Assembly (NCBI GenBank): GCA_902493125.1
Contig: CABUOF010000027.1
Span: 1-25,637, forward strand
Reading direction: 5' to 3'
DNA length: 25,637 nucleotides
Source: an uncultured Collinsella sp.
Lineage (GTDB): Bacteria > Actinomycetota > Coriobacteriia > Coriobacteriales > Coriobacteriaceae
How positions within the stretch are numbered: the stretch's first letter is position 1; each line of letters opens with the position of its first letter. Both the position numbers and the translations under genes were made by a program. Of this stretch, positions 23,105 through 25,637 are shown piece after piece. Under the pieces are notes generated by a model. That model was not told the DNA's origin. It did no database searches and saw only the letters and a program-made list of their open reading frames with translations.

Positions 23105-23146
23105 AAAAAACGGGCCGTACGCAACAATCACGTTGCACGCGGCCCG
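23105..23146 (-). terminator. Terminator of rnhB
   Basis: Minus-strand CGGGCCG arm, continued by GTGCAAC/GTTGCGT pairing, then CGGCCCG and TTTTTT, about 50 nt after the rnhB stop. Between the two lies a GTGGAGACAGGGACCCC sequence (about 23173-23189) resembling REP-type dispersed repeats. No clear promoter for yraN is visible in 23007-23100. Confidence 0.88.
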
Positions 23147-23195
23147 CTACCAGCAGGTTTATAAAACCCCAGGGGTCCCTGTCTCCACAATTGGC

Positions 23196-23984
23196 CTAGA
23201 AAAGGCGCTCAGTCTGCAGAAAGTTTCCGCAAAAGCTCACACGATGCAGTGGACAAAGTCCATGTTTTCGAATGGCCTCGATGTGCTCGGGGCTCGCATA
23301 GCCCTTCGACTCGGCCAGATGGTACTCGGGATACTCGGCGTCGTACTCGACCATCATCTCGTCACGCGTGACCTTAGCCATGATGGACGCCGCGGCGATG
23401 CAGGCGATCTTGGCATCGCCCTTCACCACATCGCGCTCGTTAGGAACGGCGCCCAAGGGGTTGCCATCCATAAGCACGCAATCGGGCTCGAGCCCCGTAT
23501 CGGCCACGGCGCCCGCAACGGCGGTACGGATAGCACGGGCCATGCCCATCTCATCGATATCCTTAGGCGCGATATGGCAAAAACCGATCGCCGTCGCCAC
23601 CTCGGCAATCTTCACTGAGAGCAACTCGCGGCGCGCCGGCGTGAGCTTTTTGGAATCGTTGATGCCCCAGACGCGCGGCTCCATAGGAAGGCAGACAGCG
23701 CATACCGTCAAAGGACCGGCCACCGATCCGCGACCCACCTCGTCGACACCAACGACCACCCCATCGCCGCCAAGCTCATGCATAAGCTCGTACATGTCAT
23801 TGACGCGCTCGCGCTCGGCAAGTTCCTTGGCATGGCGCTTAAGAGCACGCTCGCAAGCCTTGATCACCTGCTGGCGCGGGTCCTCGCGATAATGCTCCAC
23901 GAGGGCGGGGATCTCCTCAAACGTTGCGCTCGCCAGCTCTCCGGCAACCTGCGATGCCGAAACCGAGCTCGTCATATTGGCCAT
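23196..23984 (-). CDS. rnhB: Ribonuclease HII
   Basis: Removes ribonucleotides misincorporated in DNA and cuts RNA in hybrids. The 262-aa protein has catalytic Asp81 and Glu82 in VGVDEVGRGSVAGP, NDSKKLTPARR, the third acidic residue in VLMDGNPLG, and a fourth in AKVTRDEMM, then HPxHR-like CPLHRVSF near the end. The first 75 residues form a helical extension absent from short RNases HII but usual in Gram-positive forms. The ATG at 23984 follows GGAGG by 7 nt; the longer frame includes that ribosome site and is rejected. It lies just after the rplS terminator with almost no room for its own promoter, so read-through from rplS is likely. Confidence 0.96.
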   Translation of the reverse strand: MANMTSSVSASQVAGELASATFEEIPALVEHYREDPRQQVIKACERALKRHAKELAERERVNDMYELMHELGGDGVVVGVDEVGRGSVAGPLTVCAVCLPMEPRVWGINDSKKLTPARRELLSVKIAEVATAIGFCHIAPKDIDEMGMARAIRTAVAGAVADTGLEPDCVLMDGNPLGAVPNERDVVKGDAKIACIAAASIMAKVTRDEMMVEYDAEYPEYHLAESKGYASPEHIEAIRKHGLCPLHRVSFCGNFLQTERLF

Positions 23985-24011
23985 ACCAGGCCCTCCTTGC
24001 ATGCAAATCAG

Positions 24012-24043
24012 ATAAAAAGAAGGGCCACCCGAAGGTGACCCTT
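24012..24043 (-). terminator. Terminator between rplS and rnhB
   Basis: Minus-strand AAGGGTCACC-TTCG-GGTGGCCCTT then CTTTTTA, with a stable TTCG tetraloop. Only about 28 nt separate it from the rnhB start codon, so it probably acts as a partial terminator that lowers rnhB expression relative to rplS. Confidence 0.9.
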
Positions 24044-24077
24044 GTGTCCAAACGAGTGGACAGACGCTGCGATCTTC

Positions 24078-24419
24078 TTAGCGCTTCTCGGGGATGCGAG
24101 CAGCCTTGCCCACCTTGTCGCGGAGGTAGTACAGCTTGGCGCGACGGACGCGACCATGACGAACGACCTCGAGCTTGGCGATCTTGGGGCTGTGAAGCGG
24201 GAAGGTACGCTCAACACCGACACCGAAGGACATCTTGCGGACGGTGAAGGTCTCGCGGGCACCGGCGCCGGCCATGCGGATGACGTCGCCCTGGAAGACC
24301 TGGATGCGCTCGCGGTCGCCTTCCTTAATGCGGTAGTGAACCTTGACGTTGTCGGCGACGCGAACCTGAGGAATGTCCTCGCGGATCTGCTGACGCTCGA
24401 TTGCGCGGATGTAATCCAT
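24078..24419 (-). CDS. rplS: 50S ribosomal protein L19
   Basis: Large-subunit protein at the 30S-50S interface. The 113-aa sequence includes VRVADNVKVHYRIKEGDRERIQVFQG, ETFTVRKMSFGVGVERTFPLHSP and RVRRAKLYYLRD, the L19 signatures. I chose the ATG at 24419, preceded by AAGGA at 7 nt; the two extra upstream codons in the frame are discounted. It has its own promoter and leader hairpin, and is followed by rnhB as in many Gram-positives. The rimM and trmD genes that often accompany rplS are not adjacent here; upstream is ppdK instead. Confidence 0.97.
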   Translation of the reverse strand: MDYIRAIERQQIREDIPQVRVADNVKVHYRIKEGDRERIQVFQGDVIRMAGAGARETFTVRKMSFGVGVERTFPLHSPKIAKLEVVRHGRVRRAKLYYLRDKVGKAARIPEKR

Positions 24420-24443
24420 GTGCAATTCCTTACTCTTCTAGAG

Positions 24444-24467
24444 GTGCCGTACCACCTTGGCCGGCAC
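24444..24467 (-). promoter_or_regulatory. Leader hairpin of rplS
   Basis: GTGCCG and CGGCAC close a 12-nt loop, which itself contains CCAAGG, in the 5' untranslated region about 25 nt before the rplS start. L19 leaders are known autoregulatory elements in some phyla; whether this is one is inference. Confidence 0.35.
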
Positions 24468-24488
24468 GTAGTTGAACAAACGTATTCG

Positions 24489-24516
24489 AGTATACACGCG
24501 CGGGTTTCTGCTGCAA
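24489..24516 (-). promoter_or_regulatory. Candidate promoter of rplS
   Basis: Minus-strand TTGCAG, 16-nt spacer, TATACT. A distant 8-bp inverted repeat, GCGGGTTT (24500-24507) with AAACCCGC (24546-24553), brackets the -35. Confidence 0.6.
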
Positions 24517-24562
24517 GAACAATTTTTTACGCAGACAAAAAGACAAAACCCGCACATGATAA

Positions 24563-24590
24563 CCGCCCGCCTCACGAATGAGACGGGCGG
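24563..24590 (-). terminator. Hairpin after ppdK
   Basis: Minus-strand CCGCCCG...CGGGCGG with an internal CTC/GAG stem and TTCG in the loop, about 40 nt after the ppdK stop. Only a short U-poor tail (TTATC) follows, so termination may be incomplete. Confidence 0.65.
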
Positions 24591-24628
24591 CATGAAGGGG
24601 GCTACGCTAGGCGTCTAAACCCAAAACG

Positions 24629-25637
<1,009 letters not shown>

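Overview
The window looks like chromosomal DNA of a high-GC Gram-positive bacterium of the class Coriobacteriia, most likely Collinsella or a close relative. That call rests on strongly G/C-biased third codon positions, Gram-positive-type housekeeping gene order, a C4-type ribosomal protein L28, a PyrR-led pyrimidine operon and a large bifunctional AdhE. It is inference from protein character and gene order; no database was searched.

Left part (1-2302): a minus-strand pyrimidine operon pyrR-pyrB-pyrC with overlapping or nearly touching genes; pyrC runs off the left edge. The pyrR leader holds an intrinsic-terminator-like hairpin with eight U residues, as expected for an attenuator. A short open frame runs through that hairpin. 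Divergent from it is rpmB (L28) on the plus strand with two candidate promoters and its own terminator.

Mobile insert (2594-3632): a REP-associated (RAYT/IS200-like) tyrosine transposase, broken by a one-base frameshift and framed by two nearly identical 52-bp inverted repeats that are themselves REP-like hairpins.

Metabolic island (3633-7362): plus-strand adhE, preceded by stacked inverted repeats and an extended -10 promoter, then a small phosphotransferase-fold kinase of unknown substrate.

Right two thirds (7381-25637): a long minus-strand housekeeping cluster. In transcription order it reads ppdK (partial), rplS, rnhB, yraN, comM, dprA, trmFO, xerC, rpsB, tsf, pyrH, frr, uppS, cdsA, dxr, rseP, ispG, proS. 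Transcription units are punctuated by terminators after ppdK, rplS, rnhB, tsf and proS, and by promoters before rplS, rpsB and pyrH. The cluster links translation (rplS, rpsB, tsf, frr, proS, trmFO), UMP phosphorylation (pyrH), the MEP isoprenoid pathway (dxr, ispG) feeding undecaprenyl diphosphate synthesis (uppS), phospholipid precursor synthesis (cdsA), site-2 proteolysis (rseP) and DNA processing (comM, dprA, yraN, rnhB, xerC). The order closely follows that of Bacillus subtilis, without topA.

Most of the window is ordinary core genome. The points most worth a second look are the pyr leader, the RAYT/REP element, a domain-sized insertion in RseP, the missing conventional start codon of xerC, and a palindrome that exactly fills the spacer of the rpsB promoter.
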